DNA of 64,000 nucleotides from Alphaproteobacteria bacterium (GCA_028289425.1 JANQPL010000012.1:248001-312000), one strand, 5' to 3'; counted from the first letter of the stretch, positions 34,250 to 45,318 are shown. Notes: generated by a model from the letters alone, not told the origin. Numbers and translations: made by a program.

Positions 34250-35041
34250 TCAGTTCGTAGGTGGTTCTTCCGAGACAATTTCATCAGGAACCAATTTTGG
34301 ATCCGAAGCGCCTAGCTCCGCAAGGGCGTCGATGCATATAGCACACCCCGGATCCAGGGTAAGCGCCCCTCGATAGTCGTTGATGGCACGCGCGCGCCGG
34401 TCCAGCGCATGATTTGTCTCCGCGCGGGCAAGGAAGGTTTTGCTGCTGCGCGGCGCCAGGCGTACGGCCCGATCAAAATCGGCAACCGCCTTCCGGTCCC
34501 GGCCGATCTCACGATAGGCCATCCCACGGGCCATGAACCCTTCCAGACTGTTGGGGTTAATCCGAACCACTTCTCCGTAATCACGTGCCGCCGAAGCGTG
34601 ATTTCCGCGTTTCACCAACAAATCGCCCCGGCCCATAAAGGCATCGGCAAAGTTCGGCGCATATTTGACGGCTTGCCCATAGTCACCAATGGCAGCGCTG
34701 TCGGAACCAAGTTCTGCATAGGCCGCGGCCCGGCCCGCATAGGCCGCCGCATATTTGGGGGCGAAACCAATCGCGTCACCAAAATCCTCAAGGGCTTTCT
34801 GCGCGTCCCCCTGTTCCAGATACTTTTTGCCGCGGTTGTAGTGCAGAACGGCGCGTCGTGTGAAATCCAGCGTGTCAGACCCAAGCGCCGCATTTAGGGC
34901 CTCTATGGTCGATAGATCGAATTGCTCCGAGATTTCACCCTCTTGTTGCGCCAAAACGGTTGAGCAGCCAAAGGAGCAGGCCAGCGCAGCCCCGATCAGC
35001 CACCTCGACCATTGTGTGATTACCGTCTCGCTCATATGCAT
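34250..35041 (-). CDS. Secreted or lipid-anchored TPR repeat protein
   Basis: 263 aa. A signal sequence (WSRWLIGAALACSFGCSTVLA) contains two cysteines, so lipidation is possible. About five consecutive 34-residue TPR units follow (for example AVLHYNRGKKYLEQGDAQKALEDFGDAIGFAP and AYAGRAAAYAELGSDSAAIGDYGQAVKYAP). TPR arrays bind partner proteins in the periplasm. A CAIC pair lies near the C terminus. ATG at 35041 or 35035. Operon with the TauD-like gene. Confidence 0.85.
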   Translation of the reverse strand: MHMSETVITQWSRWLIGAALACSFGCSTVLAQQEGEISEQFDLSTIEALNAALGSDTLDFTRRAVLHYNRGKKYLEQGDAQKALEDFGDAIGFAPKYAAAYAGRAAAYAELGSDSAAIGDYGQAVKYAPNFADAFMGRGDLLVKRGNHASAARDYGEVVRINPNSLEGFMARGMAYREIGRDRKAVADFDRAVRLAPRSSKTFLARAETNHALDRRARAINDYRGALTLDPGCAICIDALAELGASDPKLVPDEIVSEEPPTN

Positions 35042-35439
35042 TCACTCATCAGTTCTATCCTAGCCGACCCAGCAGAGGCTGTTTACTCAAGTAAATATGC
35101 CATTTTTGAAATAGAACCAAATCCTGGGTTGCTAAGTCTTGTTTCTTCTCTGCCGTTAACCAAAAAAAGGCCCTAATAAAAACGATGCTACGAAGACATC
35201 AGGCACCTTGTCTCGTTGTTTTCCGGCAATTTTTCTTTTCGGGTCTTTGGGACGGTTCGGACGTTTGGTGCAGATACGTTACCTATTAGCCCGATTCTTC
35301 AGCAGATCTGTATTTTTAGGAACGTGTCCGCACGCCTAATCCCAGGCGCACTAGTGTCCCGAATCCGAAGTTCGTTACATTAGAAAGGCGTGCTCCTTAC
35401 GAGCTTCGGATTCGTAAGGAAACTAGGGAGGGTGTTTAT
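35042..35439. other. Non-coding region with promoter of the TPR operon and a palindromic element
   Basis: About 400 bases without a gene. The AT-rich part near 35080-35200 is the likely promoter region of the minus-strand TPR gene. The end near tRNA-Cys carries the inverted repeat described at 35351-35426. Confidence 0.5.
35351..35426. repeat. Inverted-repeat element downstream of tRNA-Cys
   Basis: The arms GAATCCGAAG (35361-35370) and CTTCGGATTC (35404-35413) are bounded by CTAG at 35351 and 35423. A second, mutually exclusive hairpin CCTTACGA / TCGTAAGG (35395-35402 and 35412-35419) uses the right arm as its loop. There is no T-run, so it is not a standard terminator. Confidence 0.6.
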
Positions 35440-35513
35440 TGGAGGCCACGGCCGGAATCGAACCGGCGTACACGGATTTGCAGTCCGCTGCGTCACCACT
35501 CCGCCACGTGGCC
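35440..35513 (-). tRNA. tRNA-Cys(GCA)
   Basis: 74 nt on the minus strand. Acceptor GGCCACG / CGTGGCC, anticodon loop CTGCAAA (anticodon GCA), T loop GTTCGATTC, and encoded CCA. Confidence 0.96.
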
Positions 35514-35735
35514 ATTTTATTGGTGCGAAGGCGCGGGATATAGCAAAGCTGGCGTCTGGGTACAATCACTTAAGGGGACAGGGCGGCCGTGTGAGATCGT
35601 GCCACAGGCCGAGTTAATTGTTTTAAGGCAGCGCTCATCCTATAAACCTTCGGGCAAAAAGCGCCGATTCGACCCAGGATGGGTGCGCCCCAGAATTCTG
35701 AACACCGGAACGCAAGAACCAATCAAGGGGTTAAA

Positions 35736-36392
35736 ATGACCGACAGCTTTCGGACCGCCCGCCGAAATATGGTCCTAAGCCAGATTAATACCGATCACGT
35801 GACGGACCGTCGGCTGCAAAACGCCATGGATACAATCCCGCGGGAATTGTTTGTACCCCATATGAAAAGGGCAGTTGCCTATTCGAGCGACAACATCGAT
35901 CTTGGTGGCGGACGCTTGCTTCTGGCGCCGCGCACATTGGGCAAGATGATCCAAGCGTGCGACATATCCCCTGAAGATGAGGTATTGGTGGTCGGCGCGG
36001 GCACGGGCTACTCCGCCGCAGTAATCGCGCAACTGGCGGCAGTCGTCCTTGCCCTGGAATCGGATCAAATGTTGTTCGAGGCCGCCACCAGCACGCTGCT
36101 TGACCAAGGCGTCGATAACGCGGCGGTGGTGTCGGGCACATTGCCGGCAGGTCACAAACAGGGAGCACCATACGACGTGATATTTGTCGATGGCGCCGTC
36201 ACGGAAATCCCCTCCGAACTTGAAAAGCAGCTCAAAGAGGGTGGGCGCCTGATTTATCTGGAACAGGTTGGTCCGTTGTGCCGGGCCGTCTTACAGGTTC
36301 GATCCGGCGGCATCACCAGCGGAAGGGCTATTTTCGACGCCGCAGGCTCGATTTTGCCCGGATTTGAGAAGGCCGAAGAGTTCTCTTTCTAA
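35736..36392 (+). CDS. Protein-L-isoaspartate O-methyltransferase family protein
   Basis: 218 aa. SAM-dependent fold with motif I VLVVGAGTGYSAAVIAQL and the PIMT N-terminal helix PRELFVPHMKRAVAYSSD. It differs from true Pcm (56710 in this window): motif I lacks the usual EIGTGSGYQ and the TISQP segment reads LLLAPRTLGKM. It represents the PIMT-like paralogue that commonly precedes tolC in alphaproteobacteria. ATG at 35736 is preceded by AAGGGG. Activity on isoaspartate is uncertain. Confidence 0.88.
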   Translation: MTDSFRTARRNMVLSQINTDHVTDRRLQNAMDTIPRELFVPHMKRAVAYSSDNIDLGGGRLLLAPRTLGKMIQACDISPEDEVLVVGAGTGYSAAVIAQLAAVVLALESDQMLFEAATSTLLDQGVDNAAVVSGTLPAGHKQGAPYDVIFVDGAVTEIPSELEKQLKEGGRLIYLEQVGPLCRAVLQVRSGGITSGRAIFDAAGSILPGFEKAEEFSF

Positions 36393-36401
36393 ACCATAAT
36401 C

Positions 36402-36433
36402 TGGGCGCGCTTGGGGTGTGGCAATCGCGCCCA
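36402..36433. repeat. Inverted repeat between PIMT-like gene and tolC
   Basis: Perfect 8-bp arms TGGGCGCG (36402-36409) and CGCGCCCA (36426-36433) enclose 16 bases. The T-run expected of a terminator is absent, so it may be a weak attenuator or a processing site. Confidence 0.45.
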
Positions 36434-36561
36434 AACACCGCGAAAAAACGTCTTTGGTCAGAAATTGCTATTTTTTTCTCAGTATGGTCGTTTGGCGTTC
36501 AAGTTTTGTTGATGTCTGCGAACATATGTAGACGAGGGTTGTGTAGGGGAGCTTTGCTTTT

Positions 36562-37941
36562 ATGCGGAAGACCGGCCGGATCAAAACCAGACTCATTATT
36601 GGCATCGGGGCTTCTTTGTGCCTTTTTGGCGCCGGTCATGCAGCTGCGGACTCCCTGGAAGATGCCCTTGTGGCGGCTTACAACAGCAATCCCGACCTTC
36701 GCGCAGAACGGGCAAATCTACGTTCCGTAGATGAAAACGTGGCCCAGGCCATATCCGGCTGGCGGCCGACAATCTCGGTCGATGCATCCATCGGGCTGAC
36801 CACCCGTCGTTCGGCGCCTAGTTTTGGCGCGCCCACACAGGACCTGGAACCGGTCACAGGGTCTGCAACGGTGACACAACCCGTCTTCACCGGATTTCAG
36901 ACGTTGAATTCCTTTCGCCAAGCCCAGTCTCAAGTGCGCGCCGGCCGGGCGAACCTGCTGTCGGTCGAACAGCAAACCTTATTGAGTGCAGTCACCGCCT
37001 ACATAGATGTCTGGCGCGATACGGCCGTGGTGGAGCTCAACCAAAACAACGTGGCGGTTCTGAGAAAGCAGCTCGAAGCATCGCAAGACCGGTTTAGTGT
37101 CGGTGAAATTACCCGAACCGACGTTGCCCAGTCTGAAGCCCGCCTCAGCGGTGCCATATCGGCACTGATCACCTCAGAATCTCAATTGACCAACAGCCGC
37201 GCCACCTATGCCCGCATTGTCGGCAACAGCCCGGGAACGCTGGAACCGCCGCCGGCCCTGCCGCCATTGCCGGCTACTCAGGATGAGGCACTTTCGATTG
37301 CGCGAGATACCAATCCGGATCTGCAGCGTGCGAAGCACAACGAACGTGCCGCCGCCTTTGCCGTTGCAGTGGCGCGCGGCAGTCTATTGCCTCAGATCTC
37401 GTTTCAGGGGCAGTTTGCCCACGCGGAAGATACGTCGATTGTCGGCAGCCAATCCGACGAGAAATCTATCAGCGGTCAGCTTTCCTGGCCGTTTTATCAG
37501 GGCGGCCGGGCGCAGTCACAGGTGCGTCAGGCGCGCCAGGTCAAACGCCAAAACCAGGCTTTGATCATCAGCACCGAGCGCCAGGTGGTGGAAGGGGTGG
37601 CGCAAGCCTGGTCTTCGCTCACGTCAGCGCGGGCGACGATTGAATCGGACCGCGAACAAGTGCGCGCCAACGAAATCGCCTATGAAGGTGTTCAACGTGA
37701 AGCGGAAGTCGGATCGCGGACCACGCTCGATGTTCTGGACGCGGAGCAAGAATTGTTGGATGCTCGCGTTGCCCTTGTGGGCAGCCAGCGGAACGAGATT
37801 ATCGCGGGCTATCAGGTCCTGGCTTCGGTCGGTTACCTAACGGCAGAGCAGTTGGAGCTGCCGGTGGAAGCCTACGACCCGTTCAGGAATTACCGATCCG
37901 TTAAATGGCGGCCGTTCGGTACATGGATCCGCAAAGAGTAA
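36562..37941 (+). CDS. tolC: TolC family outer-membrane efflux/secretion channel
   Basis: 459 aa. Signal peptide to about AAADS, then two OEP repeats, each opening with the helix pattern seen at SLEDALVAAYNSNPDLRAERANL and ATQDEALSIARDTNPDLQRAKHN. Forms the trimeric channel-tunnel used by RND pumps and type I secretion. No pump or ABC exporter gene is adjacent. It precedes popZ and valS as in other alphaproteobacteria. Confidence 0.93.
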   Translation: MRKTGRIKTRLIIGIGASLCLFGAGHAAADSLEDALVAAYNSNPDLRAERANLRSVDENVAQAISGWRPTISVDASIGLTTRRSAPSFGAPTQDLEPVTGSATVTQPVFTGFQTLNSFRQAQSQVRAGRANLLSVEQQTLLSAVTAYIDVWRDTAVVELNQNNVAVLRKQLEASQDRFSVGEITRTDVAQSEARLSGAISALITSESQLTNSRATYARIVGNSPGTLEPPPALPPLPATQDEALSIARDTNPDLQRAKHNERAAAFAVAVARGSLLPQISFQGQFAHAEDTSIVGSQSDEKSISGQLSWPFYQGGRAQSQVRQARQVKRQNQALIISTERQVVEGVAQAWSSLTSARATIESDREQVRANEIAYEGVQREAEVGSRTTLDVLDAEQELLDARVALVGSQRNEIIAGYQVLASVGYLTAEQLELPVEAYDPFRNYRSVKWRPFGTWIRKE

Positions 37942-38067
37942 GCTGCGCGCGGCGAACCGCTCCAAAAGACTGCGCGAAAATGTTATTTTTATTAGTAGAT
38001 TTACTATAAGTTTGTCTTTCCCTGTCATAGGGATAGTGCATGGTTCAGCCAGCCTAACGGGAAGCGT

Positions 38068-38661
38068 ATGTCAGAGCAAAACACCCAACAAGAACCGACC
38101 ATGGAAGAGATCCTGGCGTCGATCCGCCGGATCATTTCCGAAGACAGCGAAGAAGGCGCGGAAGCGGCTGCTCCCGAACAAGCGGCGCCGGCGCAAGAGC
38201 CCGTGGCAGAGGATGACGACGTCCTTGAGCTGACGGAGGAGGCGCCGGACGACGAAACGCCCGCGCTGGAAGTCGTGGAAGAAGAGCCGGTTGCGGAAGA
38301 AGTTGCAGAGCCCGAGCCGGAACCAGAGCCCGAGCCTGTCGCGACGGCGGATCCGGAACCCGAACCCGAAACGTCGGTCCCGGTGACAGAGGAACCGGAC
38401 GATGTTGTGTTTGTAGATGATGAGCCAAAAGAGGCAGCTATGAGTGATTCCTTGATGAGCGATACGGCCCGCGGGGCCTTGAGTGCCTCTTTCGGCGCCC
38501 TGTCTAGCCGGACGCAGGTGGCCGAAGCACCGGGCAACACGATTGAGGGCATGGTGCGCGAATTGTTGAAGCCTATGCTCAAGGAGTGGCTGGATCAAAA
38601 CCTGCCGCCGCTTGTCGAACGCCTCGTGAAGCAAGAGATCGAAAGGGTCTCGCGCCAATAG
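38068..38661 (+). CDS. popZ: Polar organizing protein PopZ (DUF2497)
   Basis: 197 aa. The N-terminal PTMEEILASIRRIISED helix (about 10-26) binds client proteins. A disordered Pro/Glu/Asp-rich linker runs over about 30-125 with an EPEPEPEP stretch, and the C-terminal oligomerisation helices are VRELLKPMLKEWLDQNLP and VERLVKQEIERVS. This three-part layout matches Caulobacter PopZ, which forms polar condensates that tether ParB and cell-cycle kinases. It lies between tolC and valS, the usual place. Confidence 0.93.
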   Translation: MSEQNTQQEPTMEEILASIRRIISEDSEEGAEAAAPEQAAPAQEPVAEDDDVLELTEEAPDDETPALEVVEEEPVAEEVAEPEPEPEPEPVATADPEPEPETSVPVTEEPDDVVFVDDEPKEAAMSDSLMSDTARGALSASFGALSSRTQVAEAPGNTIEGMVRELLKPMLKEWLDQNLPPLVERLVKQEIERVSRQ

Positions 38662-38727
38662 CGCCTTGCTTGGACTGAGCGTCCAATTGTCAATCGTCGA
38701 GCTTCGGTGTAAATCCCGAAGATATGC

Positions 38728-38757
38728 ACAGGCAGTCTCTCGCAGAGGCTGCCTGTT
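38728..38757 (+). terminator. Hairpin between popZ and valS
   Basis: The arms CAGGCAG-TCTCT and AGAG-GCTGCCTG form a stem with one mismatched pair and a CGC loop, ending in TTTG. It is a probable weak terminator or attenuator 36 bases before the valS start codon. Confidence 0.5.
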
Positions 38758-38792
38758 TGAATTTGTCGACGCTCAATTGGCTGGTTGCCGTC

Positions 38793-41453
38793 ATGCTTGA
38801 AAAGAATTTCCGTCCCGAAGAGGCCGAAAAGCGGCTCTACGATCTGTGGGAGCGGTCCGGCGCCTTTGCCGCCGGTCAGCGTCCCGACGCGGACCCGTAT
38901 TGCATCGTGATCCCGCCGCCGAATGTGACCGGCAGCCTTCACATGGGGCATGCCCTCAACAACACCCTGCAAGACATTTTGGTGCGCTTCGAACGCATGC
39001 GCGGGCGCGACGTTCTGTGGCAGCCGGGCATGGACCATGCAGGTATTGCAACTCAGATGGTGGTCGAACGCCAGCTCGAGGCCGAGAACAAGACCGACCG
39101 TCGGACCATGGGGCGTGAGGCCTTTGTTAAGCGGGTTTGGGAATGGAAGGGTGAATCCGGCGGCACCATCATCAATCAGTTGCGGCGCCTGGGGGCGTCC
39201 TGCGATTGGAGCCGCGAACGCTTCACCATGGACGAAGGACTTTCGGCCGCGGTCGTTAAGGTTTTCGTTGCGCTCTATCGCGAAGGCCTAATCTATAAAG
39301 ACAAGCGGTTGGTCAATTGGGACCCAAAACTGCTGACCGCGATTTCCGATCTTGAAGTCCAGTCGAAGGAAACCGCCGGCCATCTGTGGCACATTAAATA
39401 TCCGTTGGCGGATGATCCGGCGAAATTCATTGTGGTTGCCACGACTCGCCCGGAAACCATGCTGGGTGACGCCGCGGTCGCGGTGCATCCCGACGATGAC
39501 CGCTATAAGCATTTGATCGGAAAGCGGGCACAATTGCCGCTCACGGATCGAACCTTGCCGATCGTTGCCGACGATTATGCGGATCCGGAGCAGGGATCCG
39601 GCGCCGTGAAGATTACGCCGGCCCACGATTTCAACGACTTCGAAGTCGGCCGCCGCCATGAATTGGAAATGCTCAACATTCTCGATGAGCATGCGGCGCT
39701 CAATGAGAATGTGCCGCTGGCCTATCGCGGCCTCGACCGGTTCGATGCGCGCAAGCGCATTGTTGCCGACTTAGAAGAGCAGGAGCTGCTCGAAAAGATT
39801 GATGACCACACCCACATGGTGCCCTTTGGCGACCGGTCCGATGTGGTCATCGAACCTTGGCTTACCGATCAATGGTATGTGGACGCCAAGACGCTTGCCA
39901 AACCGGCGATCGAAGCGGTCGAAAGCGGCAAGACCCGGTTTGTCCCGGTCAATTGGGAAAAGACCTATTTCGAATGGATGCGGAATATCCAGCCCTGGTG
40001 TATTTCGCGCCAGCTTTGGTGGGGACACCGCATTCCCGCCTGGTACGGTCCCGACGGCAAACTGTTCGTCGAAGAGAACGAAACGGCAGCCCAAAAGGCG
40101 GCCGAGGCTCACTACGGCAAACCAACGAAGCTCACCCAAGATGAAGATGTGCTGGACACTTGGTTTTCATCGGGGCTTTGGCCGTTCTCGACTCTGGGCT
40201 GGCCTGAAGAGACGCCCCAGCTTGCCCGCTATTACAAAACGAATGTGCTGGTCACCGGCTTTGACATCATCTTCTTCTGGGTTGCCCGGATGATGATGAT
40301 GGGCTTGCACTTCATGAAGGAAGTGCCGTTCGACACGGTCTACATTCACGCGCTGGTGCGCGATGAAAAGGGCGCCAAAATGTCCAAGTCCAAGGGCAAC
40401 ATTATCGATCCCCTGGCGTTGATGGACAAATACGGCGCTGATGCCTTGCGCTTCACTCTGGCCGCCATGGCGGCCCAGGGGCGCGATATCAAGCTCGCGG
40501 AATCGCGCGTCGAAGGCTATCGCAATTTCGGCACGAAGCTGTGGAACGCCGCCCGCTTCAGCGAGATGAACGAGTGCGCGCGCGATCCTGGTTTCGATCC
40601 CGCTTCGGTTACCGAGACGGTCAATCTGTGGATCGTGCATGAGATTGAGAAAACCCAGCAGGCCGTCACCCAAGGCATTGAAGAGTACAAATTCAACGAA
40701 GCCTCCAATGCCATCTATCGTTTCATTTGGCATGTCTTCTGCGATTGGTATTTGGAATGCATCAAGCCAATCCTGAATGGCGAAGATGGTCCGTCTAAAG
40801 ACGAAACGCGGGCCTGTGCTGCCTGGGTGCTGGATAACATGTTGGCGCTTCTGCATCCCTTCATGCCCTTTGTGACCGAAGAGCTTTGGCAGAACACGGG
40901 CGTTGTCGGTGGTAAACGCGACAGCCTTTTGATTGCTGAAAAATGGCCGTCATCGTCCACCGATGTGGGCGCAGAAGCGGCCGACGAGATGGCATGGGTG
41001 ATCGAGCTGATTACGCAGATCCGGTCAGTCCGCGCCGAAATGAATGTGCCGGCCGGCGCAAAGGTGCCTTTGGTGGTCCGTGAATCGGACCCGCAGGCTG
41101 CCGGGCGTATGGAACGGCACGAAGGCCTCATTATGCGGCTTGCACGCCTGTCCACCTTGCACCAGGTCGACGCTATGCCTGAAGGGGCTGCGCAGATCGT
41201 GCTGGATGGCGCGACACTGGCGATCCCGTTGGCGGAGATCATCGATCTGGATAAGGAAAAAACACGGCTTTCCAGGGAACTCGAAAAGGTTGCCAAGGAG
41301 ATCCAGAAACTGGAAAGCAAACTCGCCGATCAGAAGTTCTTATCAAAAGCGCCGGAAGATGTGATTGAGCTTCAGCGCGAGCGGTTGGAAGATGCCCAGG
41401 CGACCGGCTCGAAACTGACAGAAGCGCTCAACCGTCTTGCGAAAACGGCCTGA
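38793..41453 (+). CDS. valS: Valyl-tRNA synthetase
   Basis: 886-aa class Ia synthetase charging tRNA-Val in the cytoplasm. HIGH motif as HMGH (50-53), CP1 editing domain with [15 protein letters not shown] as AKMSKSKGN near residue 530, and a C-terminal coiled coil ([26 protein letters not shown]) that clamps the tRNA. ATG at 38793 ([16 protein letters not shown]) starts the homology. Confidence 0.97.
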   Translation: MLEKNFRPEEAEKRLYDLWERSGAFAAGQRPDADPYCIVIPPPNVTGSLHMGHALNNTLQDILVRFERMRGRDVLWQPGMDHAGIATQMVVERQLEAENKTDRRTMGREAFVKRVWEWKGESGGTIINQLRRLGASCDWSRERFTMDEGLSAAVVKVFVALYREGLIYKDKRLVNWDPKLLTAISDLEVQSKETAGHLWHIKYPLADDPAKFIVVATTRPETMLGDAAVAVHPDDDRYKHLIGKRAQLPLTDRTLPIVADDYADPEQGSGAVKITPAHDFNDFEVGRRHELEMLNILDEHAALNENVPLAYRGLDRFDARKRIVADLEEQELLEKIDDHTHMVPFGDRSDVVIEPWLTDQWYVDAKTLAKPAIEAVESGKTRFVPVNWEKTYFEWMRNIQPWCISRQLWWGHRIPAWYGPDGKLFVEENETAAQKAAEAHYGKPTKLTQDEDVLDTWFSSGLWPFSTLGWPEETPQLARYYKTNVLVTGFDIIFFWVARMMMMGLHFMKEVPFDTVYIHALVRDEKGAKMSKSKGNIIDPLALMDKYGADALRFTLAAMAAQGRDIKLAESRVEGYRNFGTKLWNAARFSEMNECARDPGFDPASVTETVNLWIVHEIEKTQQAVTQGIEEYKFNEASNAIYRFIWHVFCDWYLECIKPILNGEDGPSKDETRACAAWVLDNMLALLHPFMPFVTEELWQNTGVVGGKRDSLLIAEKWPSSSTDVGAEAADEMAWVIELITQIRSVRAEMNVPAGAKVPLVVRESDPQAAGRMERHEGLIMRLARLSTLHQVDAMPEGAAQIVLDGATLAIPLAEIIDLDKEKTRLSRELEKVAKEIQKLESKLADQKFLSKAPEDVIELQRERLEDAQATGSKLTEALNRLAKTA

Positions 41454-41535
41454 CGGTAGCAGGGGTCAAAGGCTCCCTAATCCCGGGAATCTCTTCTAGG
41501 ATCGGGCTCGATATGCTGCAGGAGAGGGACGACCC

Positions 41536-43260
41536 GTGACCGCCAGAAAATTCGACAAATCCAAACTGCCGAGCCGCTATGTAACCGAGGGACCGGAACG
41601 CGCGCCTCATCGGTCTTACTACTATGCGATGGGGCTCACGGAAGAGGAAATCAATCAGCCGATCGTGGGCGTTGCTTCCTGCTGGAATGAAGCCGCGCCG
41701 TGTAACATTTCGCTCATGCGCCAGGCCCAGTCCGCGAAGGCCGGGGTGAAGGACGCCGGGGGCACGCCCCGTGAGTTTTGCACCATTTCGGTGACGGACG
41801 GCATCGCCATGGGCCATGAGGGGATGAAGTCGTCCCTGGCGTCACGGGAGGTGATCGCCGATTCGTGTGAGCTCACCATGCGCGGCCATTGCTACGACGC
41901 GCTGATCGGTTTTGCCGGCTGCGACAAATCTCTGCCGGGCATGATGATGGCCATGGTGCGGCTCAACGTACCGTCCGTGTTCATGTATGGCGGGTCGATA
42001 TTGCCGGGGCGCTATCGCGGCCGCGACGTGACGGTTCAAGACATATTTGAAGCGGTGGGCCAGCATGCGGCGGGTCAAATCAGCGATGAGGACCTTCACG
42101 AACTGGAATGCGTGGCCTGTCCGTCGGCGGGCGCCTGCGGCGGGCAATATACCGCCAACACCATGGCTTGTGTGTCGGAAGCGATGGGGCTGGCGCTGCC
42201 CGGCTCGGCCGGCGCCCCGGCGCCTTACGAAAGCCGGGATGCTTATGCCGAAGCCAGCGGCCGGGCGGTCATGGACCTCATCGCGAAGAACATCCGTCCG
42301 CGAGACATCGTTACCCGCAAAGCACTGGAGAACGCGGCAACTGTTGTCGCAGCAACGGGCGGTTCCACTAATGCGGGCCTCCACCTGCCGGCCATTGCTC
42401 ATGAATGCGGCATCGATTTCGACCTTCTGGATGTGGCCGAGATCTTCAAGAAGACGCCCTACATCGCCGACCTTAAGCCCGGCGGGAAATATGTGGCCAA
42501 AGACGTGTATGAGGCGGGCGGCATACAGATCGTTCTCAAGACGCTTTACGAAGGCGGCTACATCCATGGGGAGTGCATGACCGTCACCGGCAAAACCATG
42601 GCGGAAAACCTGGAGCAGGTGCAGTGGAACCCGGATCAAAACGTGGTCCGGCCGGTGTCCAATCCCATCACGCCCACGGGTGGTGTCGTCGGGCTTCAGG
42701 GCAATTTGGCCCCCGACGGTGCCATCGTCAAAGTGGCCGGCATGGACAATGTCAAGTTCACCGGCCCGGCGCGCTGCTTCGACTGCGAGGAAGATTGTTT
42801 CGCCGCGGTGGAGAAAGGTCAGTATAAGGAAGGCGAGGTGCTGGTCATTCGTTACGAAGGACCGAAAGGGGGGCCGGGCATGCGCGAGATGCTCTCGACC
42901 ACATCGGCGATTTACGGCCAAGGCATGGGCGACAAGGTCGCTCTGATTACCGATGGCCGGTTTTCCGGGGCGACCCGTGGCTTCTGCATTGGTCATGTGG
43001 GGCCGGAAGCCCAAGATGGCGGCCCTATCGGCCTTCTCAAAGATGGCGACATAATTTCGATCGATGCCGAGCAAGGGACAATGACGGTCGATCTTAGCGA
43101 TGACGAATTGGCCGAACGGCGCAAATCGTGGGCACCGAAACAACCTTCCTTTAAGTCCGGGGTGCTATGGAAATACGCTCAAATCGTCGGATCGGCCCGA
43201 AAGGGCGCGGTCACCCATCCTGGGGGCGCTGAGGAAGTGACGTGTTACGCCGACATATAA
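41536..43260 (+). CDS. ilvD: Dihydroxy-acid dehydratase
   Basis: 574 aa. Dehydrates dihydroxy-isovalerate and -methylvalerate in branched-chain amino acid synthesis. Fe-S ligand cysteines are found in [26 protein letters not shown] and [15 protein letters not shown], with the C-terminal [17 protein letters not shown] start with GGAGAGGGA upstream. The 3' end overlaps the Sel1 gene by 19 bp. Confidence 0.96.
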   Translation: MTARKFDKSKLPSRYVTEGPERAPHRSYYYAMGLTEEEINQPIVGVASCWNEAAPCNISLMRQAQSAKAGVKDAGGTPREFCTISVTDGIAMGHEGMKSSLASREVIADSCELTMRGHCYDALIGFAGCDKSLPGMMMAMVRLNVPSVFMYGGSILPGRYRGRDVTVQDIFEAVGQHAAGQISDEDLHELECVACPSAGACGGQYTANTMACVSEAMGLALPGSAGAPAPYESRDAYAEASGRAVMDLIAKNIRPRDIVTRKALENAATVVAATGGSTNAGLHLPAIAHECGIDFDLLDVAEIFKKTPYIADLKPGGKYVAKDVYEAGGIQIVLKTLYEGGYIHGECMTVTGKTMAENLEQVQWNPDQNVVRPVSNPITPTGGVVGLQGNLAPDGAIVKVAGMDNVKFTGPARCFDCEEDCFAAVEKGQYKEGEVLVIRYEGPKGGPGMREMLSTTSAIYGQGMGDKVALITDGRFSGATRGFCIGHVGPEAQDGGPIGLLKDGDIISIDAEQGTMTVDLSDDELAERRKSWAPKQPSFKSGVLWKYAQIVGSARKGAVTHPGGAEEVTCYADI

Positions 43261-43988
43261 CAAAGTACGTTTTTTCCTTCATTATCGGCTCGCTCTTGGC
43301 CGCGGCGCCGATCCATGCGGCGTCTTCGGTTGAAACGGAAGAGGGGCTGAGCGCTTATTCCGAGGGGCATTTCGAGAAAGCCTACGGCCATTTCATCAAG
43401 GCGGCATCTGCGGGCGATGCGCGGGCCCAGTTCTACATCGGCAATATGCTGTTTGGCGGGCAGGGAACCGATCGGGATTTGGTGTTGGCAGCACGCTATT
43501 ACGAACTCGCGGCTCTGCAGGGCCATACGGAGGCGCAAGTGGCGCTTGCCACCATGTACCGGTCCGGGGCCGGCGTTCAGCGGGACTACTACAAGGTGCT
43601 TTATTGGCTGGAAGAAGCGGCGATGGAGGGGCACCCCATTGCCCAGCTTGATCTGGGCCATATCTCCGAAACCGGCGATAACGGCGCTACGGAGCCCAAT
43701 TTGGACTATGCCATTCGCTGGTACGACATGGCCGCTCGCAACGGCGTCGTGCGGGCCCAAGCGAAACTGGGTCAGCTTTATTTGGGGAATCCCAAAACGC
43801 CAGACGACCAAGCCCTGGGTTATGCGTGGCTTACCATCGCGGAGAGTAATGCCTCTTCGGAAACGCGTGCCGACATCGCCTCGGTGCGCGAGGAGTGGCA
43901 GGCCAAAGTCGAGAAATCGGTGATCGACACGGCGACCGAAACCGCCGCCACACTGATCTCGGAGATCGATCCGGCGAACCGCGACTAG
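43242..43988 (+). CDS. Secreted Sel1-like repeat protein
   Basis: 248 aa. Signal peptide to about IHAA, then four or so Sel1 repeats (for example [36 protein letters not shown]) that stack as an alpha solenoid and usually mediate protein contacts in the periplasm. GTG start inside the end of ilvD, giving a 19-bp overlap and likely coupling. Its TAG shares CTAG with the stop of the convergent xthA. Confidence 0.85.
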   Translation: MLRRHITKYVFSFIIGSLLAAAPIHAASSVETEEGLSAYSEGHFEKAYGHFIKAASAGDARAQFYIGNMLFGGQGTDRDLVLAARYYELAALQGHTEAQVALATMYRSGAGVQRDYYKVLYWLEEAAMEGHPIAQLDLGHISETGDNGATEPNLDYAIRWYDMAARNGVVRAQAKLGQLYLGNPKTPDDQALGYAWLTIAESNASSETRADIASVREEWQAKVEKSVIDTATETAATLISEIDPANRD

Positions 43989-44773
43989 GCCGCCAGTTCC
44001 AGCTCACACCAAATGGGAACATGGTCCGACGGTTTTTCCCACTCCCGCACATATTGATCGATGGCGCAGCCTTGCAAGTAGTCGGCCGCCTGCGGCGACA
44101 ACAACAAATGGTCGATGCGAATACCGTGGTTCTTACGGTAGGCGCCGCCTTGGTAATCCCAGAACGTATACTGATGCGGCTCCGTATGGCAGGCACGGTA
44201 TGCATCGGTCAGCCCCAGGTTGACGATCTTGCGGAAGGCTTGCCGGGTCTCGAGGCGAAACAGGGCATCGCCGCTCCAAGCCTCTGCATCGTGCACATCG
44301 TCCGCTGTCGGAATAACATTGTAATCGCCCGCAAGCACGAACCGTTCTTCGGCCGCCAAAAGCTTGACCGCATGCTTGCGCAGCCGCTCCATCCATTTCA
44401 GCTTGTACGGATATTTTTCGGTGTCCACCGGATTACCGTTGGGCAAGTAAATGGACGCAACCCGAACGATCCCATCTTGGCAAGAAATGGCGGCTTCCAA
44501 ATAGCGTGCCTGGTCGTCGGACTTGTCGCCCGGCAGCCCGCGCCGCACATCTTCCAAGGGGTGCTTAGAAATGATCGCGACGCCGTTATAGGTCGGTTGT
44601 CCGTGTACGGCTAGATTGTAGCCCGCTTCTTCGAAGGCTTTTGTCGGAAACTTTTCGTCCACCAGCTTGATTTCCTGGAGGCAGACCACGTCCACGTCGG
44701 ATTCTTTCAGCCAATCGAGTACGTGCTGTTGGCGGACTTTCAAGGAGTTTACGTTCCAGCTTGCAATCTTCAT
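43985..44773 (-). CDS. xthA: Exodeoxyribonuclease III
   Basis: 262 aa. AP endonuclease and 3'-5' exonuclease of base-excision repair. Motifs in order: IASWNVNSLKVR, LQEIK (metal Glu), GDYNVIP, and the catalytic SDHVPIW near the C terminus. Family length. Followed by a DoxX-like gene upstream on the same strand and by a convergent 4-bp overlap with the Sel1 gene at its stop. Confidence 0.95.
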   Translation of the reverse strand: MKIASWNVNSLKVRQQHVLDWLKESDVDVVCLQEIKLVDEKFPTKAFEEAGYNLAVHGQPTYNGVAIISKHPLEDVRRGLPGDKSDDQARYLEAAISCQDGIVRVASIYLPNGNPVDTEKYPYKLKWMERLRKHAVKLLAAEERFVLAGDYNVIPTADDVHDAEAWSGDALFRLETRQAFRKIVNLGLTDAYRACHTEPHQYTFWDYQGGAYRKNHGIRIDHLLLSPQAADYLQGCAIDQYVREWEKPSDHVPIWCELELAA

Positions 44774-44796
44774 GGTCGTTCAAACTTTCGGGATAT

Positions 44797-45219
44797 CTAC
44801 CGTAGACCGATGTCTTTCATCAGGTCTTCGAAGTTTTCTTGCAACAAATACAATAGACCGGCGGCGGAAAGGAAGACACCAACGGCCATGATGAACAGGG
44901 TTGGATCGCCTTGAACGAAAATGCCTAAAGGGGAGAACAGATGAAAAAAAAGCGCGCCGGTTATCACCGCCAGCGCACCGATTGCGCCGATAATGCGCGT
45001 TGCCGGAATCAGCACCAGGACACTGACGATGAATTCAGCAACGCCGATCAGATAGCGCATGCCGGGCTCGAAAAAGGCAAGGCCGATCCAGTCTTCAATG
45101 GTCTGGAAGATGTAGATGCTCTCGGGCGCCGATTGAAACTTGAAGGCCAGCGACTGCAGGAAGATCAGCGCGATGTAGATAGACAAAACCCACGGCAGAT
45201 ACCGCTGAACGTTTTGCAT
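44797..45219 (-). CDS. DoxX-like small membrane protein
   Basis: 140 aa with four predicted helices (YLPWVLSIYIALIFLQSLAF, MRYLIGVAEFIVSVLVLIP, IIGAIGALAVITGALFFHLF, FIMAVGVFLSAAGLLYLL), the topology of DoxX/MauE family proteins. No cysteine pair for disulfide chemistry is present. ATG at 45219 is preferred to an upstream TTG. It lies 23 bp ahead of xthA and may be cotranscribed. Function unknown. Confidence 0.8.
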   Translation of the reverse strand: MQNVQRYLPWVLSIYIALIFLQSLAFKFQSAPESIYIFQTIEDWIGLAFFEPGMRYLIGVAEFIVSVLVLIPATRIIGAIGALAVITGALFFHLFSPLGIFVQGDPTLFIMAVGVFLSAAGLLYLLQENFEDLMKDIGLR

Positions 45220-45318
45220 ACGGGCCCCAAATTCAACGAAAGACAATACGTTCCGACAGTAAGCGAAATTGCAGACGCAACCTAGTCAATTGGGGGATTT
45301 GTGATTGGGGGATAGACG

